A stretch of 41,848 nt of DNA. It comes from DASWHK01 sp036398215 (GTDB lineage: Bacteria > Acidobacteriota > UBA890). Shown here in pieces: positions 31,268 through 39,514 of this stretch. Under the pieces are notes generated by a model. It ran no database searches, was not told the origin of the DNA, and saw nothing but the letters and a program-made list of their open reading frames with translations. Position numbers and translations under genes: made by a program. The stretch spans positions 1 to 41,848 of the forward strand of contig DASWHK010000188.1 of NCBI GenBank assembly GCA_036398215.1, written 5' to 3'. Every line of letters starts with the position of its first letter. Position 1 is the stretch's first letter.

Positions 31268-32628
31268 TGCTGCGGCTGCCTCGGCGGCCTGCTCAGCGCT
31301 TCGAGAGCCAGCGCGATGATCTCCTGCTGCAGGCGTAGGAGCTGGGCATCCGCGCCGGTGTAGGGCACGGGATCCTCCGGTGGCGTGATCCGGCGCGGCG
31401 AGGTTGCGCCGCGGTTGAGCAGCAGGCGCAGTACCGTAACCAATCGCCCTTGCACGGCGGCGACCACTGCCGCCGGAGTCGGCGGCAGGGAATCGACGAC
31501 CTGGAGCTGGGGGTCGACCGGCACCAGCACGCCGCTGCCCGACGGCACCGGGCGCTCGACGATGCGTTCGACGATCCTCGTTTCGACGCGGCTCGGCGGC
31601 TCGCCCCGGGCGCCGGGCGACTCGCCTCCACCGCCAGCGGTTCCTCGTGCGCCGCCAGCGGCATCGCCTCCACCGCCGCCGGTCTCGCCTCTCCCACCGC
31701 CGCCGGTCTCGCCTGCCGTACTGACGGCGGCCGCGCCGGCGCCACCGCCGGCGCCTCCCGCAACGGGCGCAACAGCGGGCAAGTTGGCCCGGATCGTGGC
31801 CGCGTACCCGTTGCCGATCGACGCGATGCTCGCTGCCGTGTACGTCGAGCGATTCTCGATGAAGTGCAGCGCCGTGGTCTGGAACTTGACGCCCAGGTCG
31901 AAATCCACGCCGCTCGGGTGGCCGGCATCGATCAACGCCTGGTTGCTGAGGACGTGGCAATTCATGCACACGGCGCCCCAGACCTCAGGCTTGCCGTAGA
32001 TGTCCCACAGGCCGGCGACGATCGCGGCGGGACGATTGCCCTCCTCTTTGTGGGGCTCGAGGTAGCTCTGGGCGGGGCCGTGGCACGACTCGCAGGAGAC
32101 CCCGTAATCGGCGTAGCCGTTGACCACGGTGGCGTGGCAGCGCGCGCACGGACCGCTCGGCTGGTAGACGAAGTCGACCCAGTCCGAAACAGCGGGATCG
32201 AACGCCCGCGCGAAGGCCGCGCTCTGCCGCTCGTACTGGCTGTCGGCGAGCTGATTGAGGGCGTTCTTGTGCAGCCGGTTGGTGCCGGGCACGCCGTCCT
32301 GCGTGTTGTACCAGGTGAACTCGTCGCCGTGGCGACCGTTCGGCTCGTGGCAGCTCTCGCAGTTCGCCGGCCCGAGGTAGGCGGCGTCGCGGGGCAGCTC
32401 GCGGGCCTCGCGGAGAACGATGTCGGGCTCCTGCGCCGGCGCCGGCGCCGGTGCAGGAGGCACGGCGGTAGGCGGCGCCGGCACCGACGTAGGAGGTAAG
32501 CCGGTAGGCGGCGCGGGCACGGGCGCCGGCGGCAAGCCGGTAGGCACCGCGGTCAAGGCCCCCGCGGCGACAAGCGAGCCGAGAGAGACGAGGACCGCCG
32601 CCCCCAAAACTGCAGCAGGTCGCCTCAT
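31264..32628 (-). CDS. Tetraheme cytochrome c (c554-like) with Pro-rich and Gly-rich linkers
   Basis: A 454-residue exported protein. A signal sequence (about 1-25) is followed by a Pro/Ala-rich linker with repeats (to about 66). Four heme motifs are CESCH (90), CARCH (161), CESCH (179) and CMNCH (221), with spacing like the cytochrome c554/multiheme c family that accepts or donates electrons in the periplasm. A Gly-rich linker (about 285-345) leads to a C-terminal region without hemes containing R-I-V-E-R-I-V-E-R and a final helix. Genes overlap at both ends by ATGA, so it is made together with the iron-sulfur fusion and the HbpS-like protein. Confidence 0.92.
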   Translation of the reverse strand: MRRPAAVLGAAVLVSLGSLVAAGALTAVPTGLPPAPVPAPPTGLPPTSVPAPPTAVPPAPAPAPAQEPDIVLREARELPRDAAYLGPANCESCHEPNGRHGDEFTWYNTQDGVPGTNRLHKNALNQLADSQYERQSAAFARAFDPAVSDWVDFVYQPSGPCARCHATVVNGYADYGVSCESCHGPAQSYLEPHKEEGNRPAAIVAGLWDIYGKPEVWGAVCMNCHVLSNQALIDAGHPSGVDFDLGVKFQTTALHFIENRSTYTAASIASIGNGYAATIRANLPAVAPVAGGAGGGAGAAAVSTAGETGGGGRGETGGGGGDAAGGARGTAGGGGESPGARGEPPSRVETRIVERIVERPVPSGSGVLVPVDPQLQVVDSLPPTPAAVVAAVQGRLVTVLRLLLNRGATSPRRITPPEDPVPYTGADAQLLRLQQEIIALALEALSRPPRQPQQ

Positions 32629-34523
32629 CGTCTGGTGGGATTGCGCGGGAACTTCCAGTAGGGGAGCCGCACGGCCCTACCCTCGGCGGTGACGACGACG
32701 CTGCGATCGACCCGCAGCTCGGCAGGAGCGTAGAAGCCCGCGGCGGCCAGCGCCGAGACGAAATCGTCTTGCTCGACGCCGTCGCCACTGACGCCGAGGC
32801 CGCCGACGAGCTGGCCACCCTTGTAGAGCGGCGCGCTCCCCGGAAACCAGACGATGCCGCTCTGGTTCAGGTAACTGCGGTTGCCGCCCCGCGACGGGCC
32901 GGGTCCCTCGGTGCACGGGTTGCCGGCGTCGAAGGTGAAGAGATCGAAGAACGGGCCCGGCGTCGGCTCCTTGTGCAGGTCGATGCCCGGCGGAAAGAGC
33001 GGCTGGCCGCCGTAGCTCAGCGTTCGGTTGGTGACCGCCCAGCCCTGTCCCCCCGGGGGGTCGGGAAGCCAACGGTAGCCGCGACCGCTGTTGTCGAGGA
33101 TGCCGCGCAGCGTCTCGTAGCCTTCGCGGCTGCTGAAGTAGTAGGCGTTGCGTGATTTGGTGAGCGCCACGTCGACCGAGAACATCGTCGCGTCGGCCAT
33201 GCGAAAGAGCGCCAGCAGCTCGCCGGCCTGGTCGGCCACGGCGATGACCATCCTTGCCGATTGGCCGATCGGCAGGCGGATCATGGCGCGGGTGATGTCA
33301 GCGGCGACCAATGCCTGATTGACGATCGTCTCGACGTCGGTCTGCGTCAGGCCTCCCACGGTGCTGTCACGCGGGCCGACGAGGAAGCCTTCCGGCGCCT
33401 GCCGGCCGGCGCGAATCGTGCCGGCAACGACGTGGCTGGCCTCGAACGACCCCGGAGAGGAGCCCGCCGGCCGCGCATTCGCCAGCCGGTCGGCGATGCA
33501 GGGGATGTCGATGCAATCGCTGAAAAAGGGCAGCCGGATCCCCTCGATGAATACCGCTCCGGGCACCGGCAGCGCCGGCGGAAAGCCGATGCCGTTGCCG
33601 GCCGTCGCGGCCGCCAATGCCGCCGCGAACTCGGCGCGGTCGGTGGAAACACCGGCAACCCCGATGCCGCCGACGACCTGGCCACCGCGAAAGACCGGGA
33701 TGCCGCCGGGGTTGACGCCCTCCTCGACGTTGCCGGCGGGGGCGCGGTCGAAGACATTGGCCTTGCCGGTCGTTATGCCGACGGAGGGCAACGGAACGCC
33801 CAGCGCGCCGAGAATGGGCCCGCCAACCGCGCATCCCCGCGTGTCCGAGGGCTCGCAGGGAAGGGCGCCGACGTCGTCGGCCGGGGTGAAGTCGGTGCCT
33901 TCGATCGAGCCGGTCGGCGACAGCAGCGCGAACGGCGAGCCCGGAGGAACCTCGATCCGGCAGCCGCGATTGGTGCTCTCGATGCCGTAGAGGGCGGCGT
34001 TCGGCGTGTTGGGTATGCCCGCCGGGAAATGGATGCCGCTGATCGAGCGCACCGTGCGCGAGGACAGCGGCGCCTGGTCGTTGGAGAAGAAGGCGCCGGT
34101 ACGCGCCAGGGTCACGGCCTGATTCGCCGCGAAGCCGGTCGCCGCCGGACGCCGGTACACACCGATGATTTGCCCGGTGCGGTCGACCACGGCGATCGTC
34201 ATCGTCGAATCGGCGATCGCCCCCGCGGCGACACGAAGCAGGCTCTCCACGTCGCCGGTCGTCAGGATTTCCGCCGGCCCGCCGACCTGCTCGACCACAA
34301 TCTCAGCGGCGGTCTGGCCTTGATTGAATGGCGGCCGTCCGACTTGCAGGCGCCCTTCGCCCTGGGCCTGCAAGCCCGACGCCGTGGAGGCGAGCAGCGC
34401 GAGCGCGAGCGCTACCCGGCCACCAGATCGGGCGCCACCGCCCTCGCCTCGCGTCCCGGCGCGGCGTCTCCGAAGGCCAGCCGCGCGACTTCGAACGAGC
34501 CGCCCCGAATCCGCATCCCTCAT
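32625..34523 (-). CDS. Secreted protein with two HbpS/GlcG-type (DUF336) domains
   Basis: First gene of the operon, 632 residues. A long Arg-rich N-terminus precedes a hydrophobic signal segment ending near S-G-L-Q-A-Q (about 53). Two domains of the GlcG/HbpS heme-degrading-like family follow (about 80-330 and 395-610), each with the pattern M-x-I-A-V-x-D...G, then T-x-x-[KR]-[SA]... and G-G-Q-V-V-G-G-I-G-V-[AS]-G. HbpS binds heme and senses redox stress extracellularly in Streptomyces, so heme binding is possible here. Four Cys pairs may form disulfides. The ATG at 34523 is firmly set by GGAGGG six bases upstream (34530-34535). Confidence 0.85.
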   Translation of the reverse strand: MRDADSGRLVRSRAAGLRRRRAGTRGEGGGARSGGRVALALALLASTASGLQAQGEGRLQVGRPPFNQGQTAAEIVVEQVGGPAEILTTGDVESLLRVAAGAIADSTMTIAVVDRTGQIIGVYRRPAATGFAANQAVTLARTGAFFSNDQAPLSSRTVRSISGIHFPAGIPNTPNAALYGIESTNRGCRIEVPPGSPFALLSPTGSIEGTDFTPADDVGALPCEPSDTRGCAVGGPILGALGVPLPSVGITTGKANVFDRAPAGNVEEGVNPGGIPVFRGGQVVGGIGVAGVSTDRAEFAAALAAATAGNGIGFPPALPVPGAVFIEGIRLPFFSDCIDIPCIADRLANARPAGSSPGSFEASHVVAGTIRAGRQAPEGFLVGPRDSTVGGLTQTDVETIVNQALVAADITRAMIRLPIGQSARMVIAVADQAGELLALFRMADATMFSVDVALTKSRNAYYFSSREGYETLRGILDNSGRGYRWLPDPPGGQGWAVTNRTLSYGGQPLFPPGIDLHKEPTPGPFFDLFTFDAGNPCTEGPGPSRGGNRSYLNQSGIVWFPGSAPLYKGGQLVGGLGVSGDGVEQDDFVSALAAAGFYAPAELRVDRSVVVTAEGRAVRLPYWKFPRNPTRR

Positions 34524-34620
34524 CCTGGTCCCTCCGGCGAGTCGAGCCCTTTACGACCTTTGGCCGACGATTGGCCGCGACGCCTCGATAAGGCGGTTTC
34601 TCGACCTTCGATGCGCGCGA

Positions 34621-34649
34621 AGTTAACAGTATTGAGCCGGGTTTTCCAA
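34621..34649 (-). promoter_or_regulatory. Candidate sigma-70 promoter of the ten-gene redox operon
   Basis: On the minus strand TTGGAA (34649-34644) and TTAACT (34626-34621) are separated by 17 bases, about 95 bases before the first gene. This is the only AT-richer patch in the divergent region. The -10 match is weak, so this is a candidate only. Confidence 0.28.
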
Positions 34650-34725
34650 ATCGCCGAATAGCGGCATCGCCCGCCAGCCCGCTCGCTTCACGCCGCGTCG
34701 AGACGGTCGGGCCCGCAGGTTGTCA

Positions 34726-34812
34726 GAGCTTCATGCCCGCGCGGGGCGCGGAGGGAGACCCGACGGTCTCGCCGCCGGCGGCTCCGGAGCTTCACGCCCG
34801 CGCGGGGCGCGG
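34726..34812 (+). repeat. 26-bp direct repeat upstream of the PPTase gene
   Basis: Copies at 34726-34751 and 34787-34812 differ at one base (gagcttca[t/c]gcccgcg...). Each contains the self-complementary core gcccgcgcggggc, which can form a GC-rich hairpin. The second copy ends 12 bases before the ATG at 34825. A partial related segment occurs near 34684. Confidence 0.7.
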
Positions 34813-34824
34813 TATCGTAAGCGG

Positions 34825-35649
34825 ATGAACACACCCGAAGACGCACTCGGCGAGCCCGGCAAGCGGAGCGAGCCAGCCGCGGTGGCGCCGCTGCCCGAGC
34901 GGTGCGCCGCCCTCTGGTACGCGCTGCCGGGGGCGGTACGCAATCCGGAGCTGCTCGGCGCCTACCGGCGGCTGCTGTCGGGCGAGGAGCGGGCGCGCCA
35001 CGATCGCTTCTGGTTCGATCGCGACCGCCATCTGTTCCTGGTCGCCTGGAGCCTGGTGCGCACCATGCTCTCCGCGTACGCCGACGTCGAGCCGGCGGCC
35101 TGGAGGTTCGAGCTGAACCGCTACGGCAAGCCGCGGATCGCCGGGCCGGCGGCGGCGCCGCCACTGCGCTTCAACCTCTCGCACACCCGCGGGCTGGTGG
35201 CCTGCGTTGTGGCGCCCGAGATCGAGGTCGGCGTCGACGTCGAGGACCGCCGCCGCGACACCGCCGGCATCGACATCGCCCGGCGCTACTTCTCGGCGCG
35301 CGAGGTGGCGGACTTCGAGCGGCTGCCGCTCGACCGCCAGCAGGTCGCGTTTTACGAGTATTGGACGCTCAAGGAGGCCTACATCAAGGCGGTGGGCGTC
35401 GGCATCTCGCTCGGCCTCGGGCGCTTCTCGTTCGCGCTCGACGAGAGCGGCGCTCCCATCGGCGATCCCGAGCGCCGGCCGCCGGCCATCTCGTTCGCCG
35501 CCGACCTCGACGACGACCCTGGCGCCTGGCAGTTCGCCCAGTTCGAGCCGACGCCCCACCACGCCATGGCGGTGGCGATCCGGCGCAACGACGGCGCCGA
35601 CCTGCCGATTTGCCCCCGCGAAGTGGTCCCTCTCGTCGACCATGAGTGA
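34825..35649 (+). CDS. 4'-phosphopantetheinyl transferase, Sfp type
   Basis: A 274-residue Sfp-type transferase that moves phosphopantetheine from CoA to carrier proteins of fatty-acid, polyketide or peptide synthases. Key motifs are FNLSHTRGLVAC (117-128), GVDVEDRRR (136-144, with Mg-binding Asp and Glu) and WTLKEAYIKAVG (180-191, with Glu and Lys of the active site). The ATG at 34825 is chosen; an earlier in-frame ATG at 34720 lies in the GC-rich repeat region. The stop overlaps the start of the next gene by eight bases. No carrier-protein or synthase gene is in the window. Confidence 0.95.
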   Translation: MNTPEDALGEPGKRSEPAAVAPLPERCAALWYALPGAVRNPELLGAYRRLLSGEERARHDRFWFDRDRHLFLVAWSLVRTMLSAYADVEPAAWRFELNRYGKPRIAGPAAAPPLRFNLSHTRGLVACVVAPEIEVGVDVEDRRRDTAGIDIARRYFSAREVADFERLPLDRQQVAFYEYWTLKEAYIKAVGVGISLGLGRFSFALDESGAPIGDPERRPPAISFAADLDDDPGAWQFAQFEPTPHHAMAVAIRRNDGADLPICPREVVPLVDHE

Positions 35650-36646
35650 GCGGCTCGGCAACCGGAACGGGCGGCCACATGGCACGGGCTCGGCGCGACG
35701 CGACGCGTACGCCGCGCTCCGCAGCGGCGACAACGTTGCCGAGCCTGAGCATGCCGCGATCCCCGAGCCTGGCGACGCCAGCGAGCAGGATGGCAGCTGC
35801 GGGCCGCGCCTGCTGGCGATCAGCGACCTGCACCTCGGCCATGCGCCCAATCGGGAGGCGCTCTCCTCGGTGCCCGCCCACCCCGGCGACTGGCTGATCC
35901 TCGCCGGCGACGTCGGCGAGACGCTCGATCACCTGGCGCTCGGCCTCGAGACCCTCGTACCCCGCTTCGAGCGCCTGATCTGGGTGCCCGGCAACCACGA
36001 GCTGTGGTCGACGCCCGGCGATGAGCTGCGCGGCGAAGCGCGCTACCGCGAGCTCGTTGCCCTTTGCCGCAGCTACGGGGTGTTGACCCCGGAAGACCCC
36101 TACCCCGTGTGGACCGGCGCCGGCCCCCCGACCGTCATCGCGCCGCTCATGCTCCTGTACGACTACAGCTTCCGGCCCGCCGATGTGTCCCTCGAGGACG
36201 CGGTCGCCTGGGCCCGCGAGGACGGGGTGCTCTGCGCCGACGAGCGCTATCTGCATCCCGATCCCTACGCGACGCGCCAGGCCTGGTGCCTGGCACGAGT
36301 AGCCTCCACCGAGAAGCGGCTGGCCGCCGTCCCCGACGGCCACGCTACCGTCCTTGTCAACCACTTCCCGTTGCGCCGCGACCTGGTCCGCCTGCCCCGC
36401 ATCCCACGCTTCGCGCTGTGGTGCGGCACGCGCCGGACCGGCGACTGGCACCGGCGCTTCGCGGCGCGCGTCGTCGTCTCCGGCCATCTCCACGTCCGTA
36501 CGACCCGCTTCGTCGACGGCGTCCGCTTCGAAGAGGTCTCGCTCGGCTACCCGCGCCAGTGGCGGCGCGAGCGCGGCATGCAGCCCTACCTGCGCGAGAT
36601 CCTGCCCGGCCACGATGCTCCCGCCGGCGATACCCACTGGCGGTGA
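35642..36646 (+). CDS. Calcineurin-like metallophosphoesterase coupled to the PPTase gene
   Basis: A 334-residue metallophosphoesterase with all family motifs: SDLHLGH (61-67), GDVGE (about 89), GNHELW (about 117), VNHFP (about 240) and GHLHV (about 282). The first 55 residues are polar and probably disordered. It overlaps the PPTase gene. In Mycobacterium tuberculosis the pair PptT/PptH has the same arrangement, and PptH removes phosphopantetheine from carrier proteins; this gene may do the same, by context. Homology to PptH beyond the shared fold cannot be judged here. Confidence 0.92.
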   Translation: MSERLGNRNGRPHGTGSARRDAYAALRSGDNVAEPEHAAIPEPGDASEQDGSCGPRLLAISDLHLGHAPNREALSSVPAHPGDWLILAGDVGETLDHLALGLETLVPRFERLIWVPGNHELWSTPGDELRGEARYRELVALCRSYGVLTPEDPYPVWTGAGPPTVIAPLMLLYDYSFRPADVSLEDAVAWAREDGVLCADERYLHPDPYATRQAWCLARVASTEKRLAAVPDGHATVLVNHFPLRRDLVRLPRIPRFALWCGTRRTGDWHRRFAARVVVSGHLHVRTTRFVDGVRFEEVSLGYPRQWRRERGMQPYLREILPGHDAPAGDTHWR

Positions 36647-36650
36647 CGGT

Positions 36651-36747
36651 GCAGGTGCGCGGCCTATCGCAGCCGCGGGGCGCAGCGGGCAGTGACGTTG
36701 CGGGTGCGCGGCCTATCGCAGCCGCGGAGGCGCAGCGGGCGGTGACG
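36651..36747. repeat. Tandem repeat of about 49 bp after the phosphoesterase gene
   Basis: Two nearly identical units (36651-36697 and 36700-36747) share gtgcgcggcctatcgcag, then ccgcgg, cgcagcgggc and gtgacg. A partial unit (ggcggtgacgg) overlaps the phosphoesterase stop codon at 36644-36646. Confidence 0.8.
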
Positions 36748-36783
36748 GGCACGCCGCAGGGCCGCGGAGGCCCGGATTGCAAG

Positions 36784-36801
36784 TGCGGGAGCCGTCCCGC
36801 A
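36784..36801. terminator. GC-rich hairpin between convergent genes
   Basis: Perfect 7-bp stem tgcggga/tcccgca with loop gccg, lying between the ends of two convergent genes. A second small stem (gggcc/ggccc, 36759-36773) precedes it. No T-run follows on either strand, so intrinsic termination is uncertain. Confidence 0.4.
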
Positions 36802-36820
36802 GCCGTGGCGTCCGCGCGCT

Positions 36821-37414
36821 TCAGTCGTCGGCGAGGACGCCGACGTGACGTAGGGCCTCGTCGGGACAGCCGTTCCACTCGCGGACCACGCGGTTGCCGA
36901 TGTACTGCAGGTCGGCGATCCCCATCTCGGTGGTCCAGAATCCCGACGCGGTCAGGTCGCGGAAGCGGTTGAAGAAGGCGACGCCGTGGCTCGAGTCCTC
37001 CGGGGCCCGGTCCGGCCAGGCGATCTCGTCGAGGATCTCGGTGCGCTGCGCCTCGCCGGCGTCGATGAACGTGCGGTCGAAGCGCTCGAGGCTTTCGACG
37101 TCGAGCCACGCCAGCCCGCCGCGCATCCACTCCTGCATCGAGGGGCGGTCGATCATCATGAAGTCCATGAACTCGGGGACGCCGGCTTCGGTGGCGCTGC
37201 CGCTGCGCTCGTCGGCGGGGATGATCAGGTCGACGAGCAGGCGCACGGTGGCGTGCTCGTGGGCGGTGAAGAACTCGGGCACGAAGTCGGCGCCGGCCTG
37301 GGCCGCCTGGGCGATGGCGGCGTCGGCCTTGCGGCGCGCCGCCAGCGCGTGCGCCGGCGTCCAGAAGGCCGCCGAGGCAGCGCCCATGAGCTTGATCGCC
37401 TGCCGCCGATTCAT
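36821..37414 (-). CDS. Gluconate 2-dehydrogenase subunit 3 family protein (Tat small subunit)
   Basis: A 197-residue protein with a Tat-like start, MNRRQAIKLMGAASAAFW, and the family pattern F-F-T-A-H-E-H-A-T-V-R-L-L-V-D-L-I-I-P-A-D-E (about 48-69), followed by P-E-F-M-D-F and F-F-N-R-F-R-D-L-T-A-S-G-F-W-T. These small subunits escort the FAD-bearing GMC subunit through the Tat system. The large-subunit gene lies 74 bases upstream on the same strand. The cytochrome c subunit found with some such dehydrogenases is missing here. Confidence 0.93.
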   Translation of the reverse strand: MNRRQAIKLMGAASAAFWTPAHALAARRKADAAIAQAAQAGADFVPEFFTAHEHATVRLLVDLIIPADERSGSATEAGVPEFMDFMMIDRPSMQEWMRGGLAWLDVESLERFDRTFIDAGEAQRTEILDEIAWPDRAPEDSSHGVAFFNRFRDLTASGFWTTEMGIADLQYIGNRVVREWNGCPDEALRHVGVLADD

Positions 37415-37488
37415 ACGGTTCGCCCCCTCTCTAGGCCCCCGGACGGGTCAGCAGCGGGGGAACCAAGGTTACGGCAAAAGCTCGCATC

Positions 37489-39180
37489 TCAAATGTTCCC
37501 CATGCTGCGCTGCTGCACGATGTACTCGCTGGTCCGCATCGCCAGAGCGAGGATCGTCCAGGTCGGGTTCTTGTCGCCGTTGGTGACGAACGGGCCGCCG
37601 TCGGCGACGAACAGGTTACTGACATCGTGCGCCTGGCAGTTGGCGTTGACCACCGACGTCGCCGGATCGTCGCCCATGCGGGTGACGCCGAGCTCGTGGA
37701 TGATGCGACCGCCGGCGAGGATCCCATAGCCCTGCTCCCGTGAGGGCATCGCCGAGGTCGGTGTGCCGCCGAGGGTTTCGATCAGCTCGCGGAAGGTCTC
37801 CTGCATGTGCCTGACCTGCAGGATCTCGTGGTCGCTCCACTGGAAGTGGAAGCGCAGCACCGGAATGCCCCAGCGGTCGACCGTGTTCGGATCGATCTCG
37901 CAGTACGAGTCCTCGTTGGGGATCATCTCGCCGCGTCCGGAGAAGCCGATGATCGAGCCGTAGTAGCGGCGGTAGTCCTCCTTGAGCTGGCGGCCGTAGC
38001 CGCCCCCGGCCAGCCGCTGGATGCCGCCCATGAAGCCGTACCCCGGCATGCGGCGGCCGCCCCAGATCTCGATGTGGTAGCCGCGCGGAAAGTCGAGCCG
38101 GCTGTTGTCGAGCCACCAGGGCATGAACAGGTGGGCGCCGCCGGAGCCGTCCTCGTTGTGGGGGACGTTGTCCATGAGCTGCGGCATGAAGCCGGCGACG
38201 TCGCTGCCGGTGTTGTCGGTCAGGTACTTGCCGACGTTGCCGGTCGAGTTGGCGAGGCCGTCGGGGAACAGCGGCGACTTCGAGTTCAGCAGCAACCGCG
38301 CGGTCTCGCAGGCGCTCGCCGCCAGCACCACGACCCTGCCCCGCACCTGATACTCGCGGCCGTCGTCCTTGTTGACGTAGGAGATGCCGGCCGCCAGGCC
38401 GCGGTCGTCGACCAGTACCTCGCGGGCCATGGCGTTGGGGATGATCGTCAGGCGGCCGGTATCGAGCGCCGGCGGCAGCAGCACCGTCGGCGAGGAAAAG
38501 TTCGAGCGCGTCGCGCAGCCGCGGTTGCACTGGCCGCACCAGTGACACGCCGAGCGGCCGTTGAGCGGCCGGGTGAGGATCGACAGCCGCGACGGGATGC
38601 AGGTGATGTTCAGCCGGTCGGCCCCCTGCTTGATCATCCGCTCCCAGCAGCGCGGCTCGGGGGGCGGCTGAAAGATGCCGTCGGGATCGTTGGGCAGCCC
38701 CTCGCGGGAGCCGAAGATGCCGATCAGCCGGTCGACCCGGTCGTAGTAGGGGGCGACGTCGTCGTAGCCGATCGGCCAGTCGTCGCCGAGGCCGTCCTTG
38801 CTGCGCCGCTTGAAGTCGTCGGGCCCATAGCGGAGCGAGATCCGTCCCCAGTGGTTGGTGCGGCCGCCGAGCATGCGGGTGCGGAACCAGTCGAACTGCT
38901 CACCGCCGGCGACCGTGTAGGGCTCGCCGTCGAGCGACCAGCCGCCGAGGCCGGCGTCGTACTCGCCGAACTGCTGCTGGGGGGTCGAGGCGCCGCGGCG
39001 CGGCGAGTCGTACGGCCACTTGAACATGAAACCGTCGGCCCGCGTGTCCCACATCGGGCCGGCCTCGAGCATCAGCACGTTGGCGCCCGCCGCGGTGAGC
39101 TCGTGCGCAGCCATGCCGCCGCCGGCGCCGGAGCCGACGATGACGACATCGTGCACTTGGGGGCTGCGGACGATCTGCAT
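37489..39180 (-). CDS. GMC-family FAD-dependent oxidoreductase (sugar/gluconate dehydrogenase large subunit type)
   Basis: A 563-residue flavoenzyme. The FAD motif GSGAGGGMAAHELTAAG starts at residue 17, with E39 ending the second strand; FRTRMLGGRTNHWG is the family's FAD-attachment region. The C-terminal active site has His in IIHELGVTRMG and Asn in GDKNPTW. A Cys cluster, CHWCGQCNRGC (212-222), has ferredoxin spacing C-x2-C-x2-C-x3-C and could hold an iron-sulfur cluster. It likely oxidises a sugar or alcohol in the periplasm, exported with the Tat small subunit. The ATG at 39180 begins just before the FAD motif; the open frame upstream is not family-like and has no ATG start. Confidence 0.94.
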   Translation of the reverse strand: MQIVRSPQVHDVVIVGSGAGGGMAAHELTAAGANVLMLEAGPMWDTRADGFMFKWPYDSPRRGASTPQQQFGEYDAGLGGWSLDGEPYTVAGGEQFDWFRTRMLGGRTNHWGRISLRYGPDDFKRRSKDGLGDDWPIGYDDVAPYYDRVDRLIGIFGSREGLPNDPDGIFQPPPEPRCWERMIKQGADRLNITCIPSRLSILTRPLNGRSACHWCGQCNRGCATRSNFSSPTVLLPPALDTGRLTIIPNAMAREVLVDDRGLAAGISYVNKDDGREYQVRGRVVVLAASACETARLLLNSKSPLFPDGLANSTGNVGKYLTDNTGSDVAGFMPQLMDNVPHNEDGSGGAHLFMPWWLDNSRLDFPRGYHIEIWGGRRMPGYGFMGGIQRLAGGGYGRQLKEDYRRYYGSIIGFSGRGEMIPNEDSYCEIDPNTVDRWGIPVLRFHFQWSDHEILQVRHMQETFRELIETLGGTPTSAMPSREQGYGILAGGRIIHELGVTRMGDDPATSVVNANCQAHDVSNLFVADGGPFVTNGDKNPTWTILALAMRTSEYIVQQRSMGNI

Positions 39181-39514
39181 GAACGACGACGGTACGCCGC
39201 AACCCACGGAATGCGCAACCGCAGCCCCGGCGCATCGGCGTCGCCTTCGTCCTCGCGCCTCGACCTCGCCCGCGGTGGCGCCCGCGAAATGCTGTGGATC
39301 TCTGGCTGGCTCTCGCAGCTTGTCTCTCAAATCGACGATCTTGGCCAACCACCGTGGCCTTCATTTTCTCCGCTGCTCCGAGAAAACATCCAGACCGTCC
39401 TGAAGAGCAAGGGCGGTGGCACTGAGTCGTCGGCTGTCTCTCCTTCTCCCTGGCCCCTGAGGCCGCCCGGAGAAGACACGCGGCTCCGGGGCGAGTGCCT
39501 GCTAGCATGCCGGC
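39181..39514. other. Divergent intergenic region with inverted repeats
   Basis: 334 bases between divergent genes. It holds ttttctc/gagaaaa (39364-39370 and 39380-39386, nine-base loop), a possible operator in an AT-richer patch, and a perfect 14-bp palindrome gcatgccggcatgc at 39505-39518 covering the start codon of the next gene. No gene or clear promoter was recognised. Confidence 0.5.

Larger units (their letters stand above)
34524..34824. other. Divergent intergenic region before the redox operon and the PPTase gene
   Basis: About 300 bases. The left part holds the candidate minus-strand promoter; the right part holds a GC-rich direct repeat. No small gene or RNA was recognised. Confidence 0.5.
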
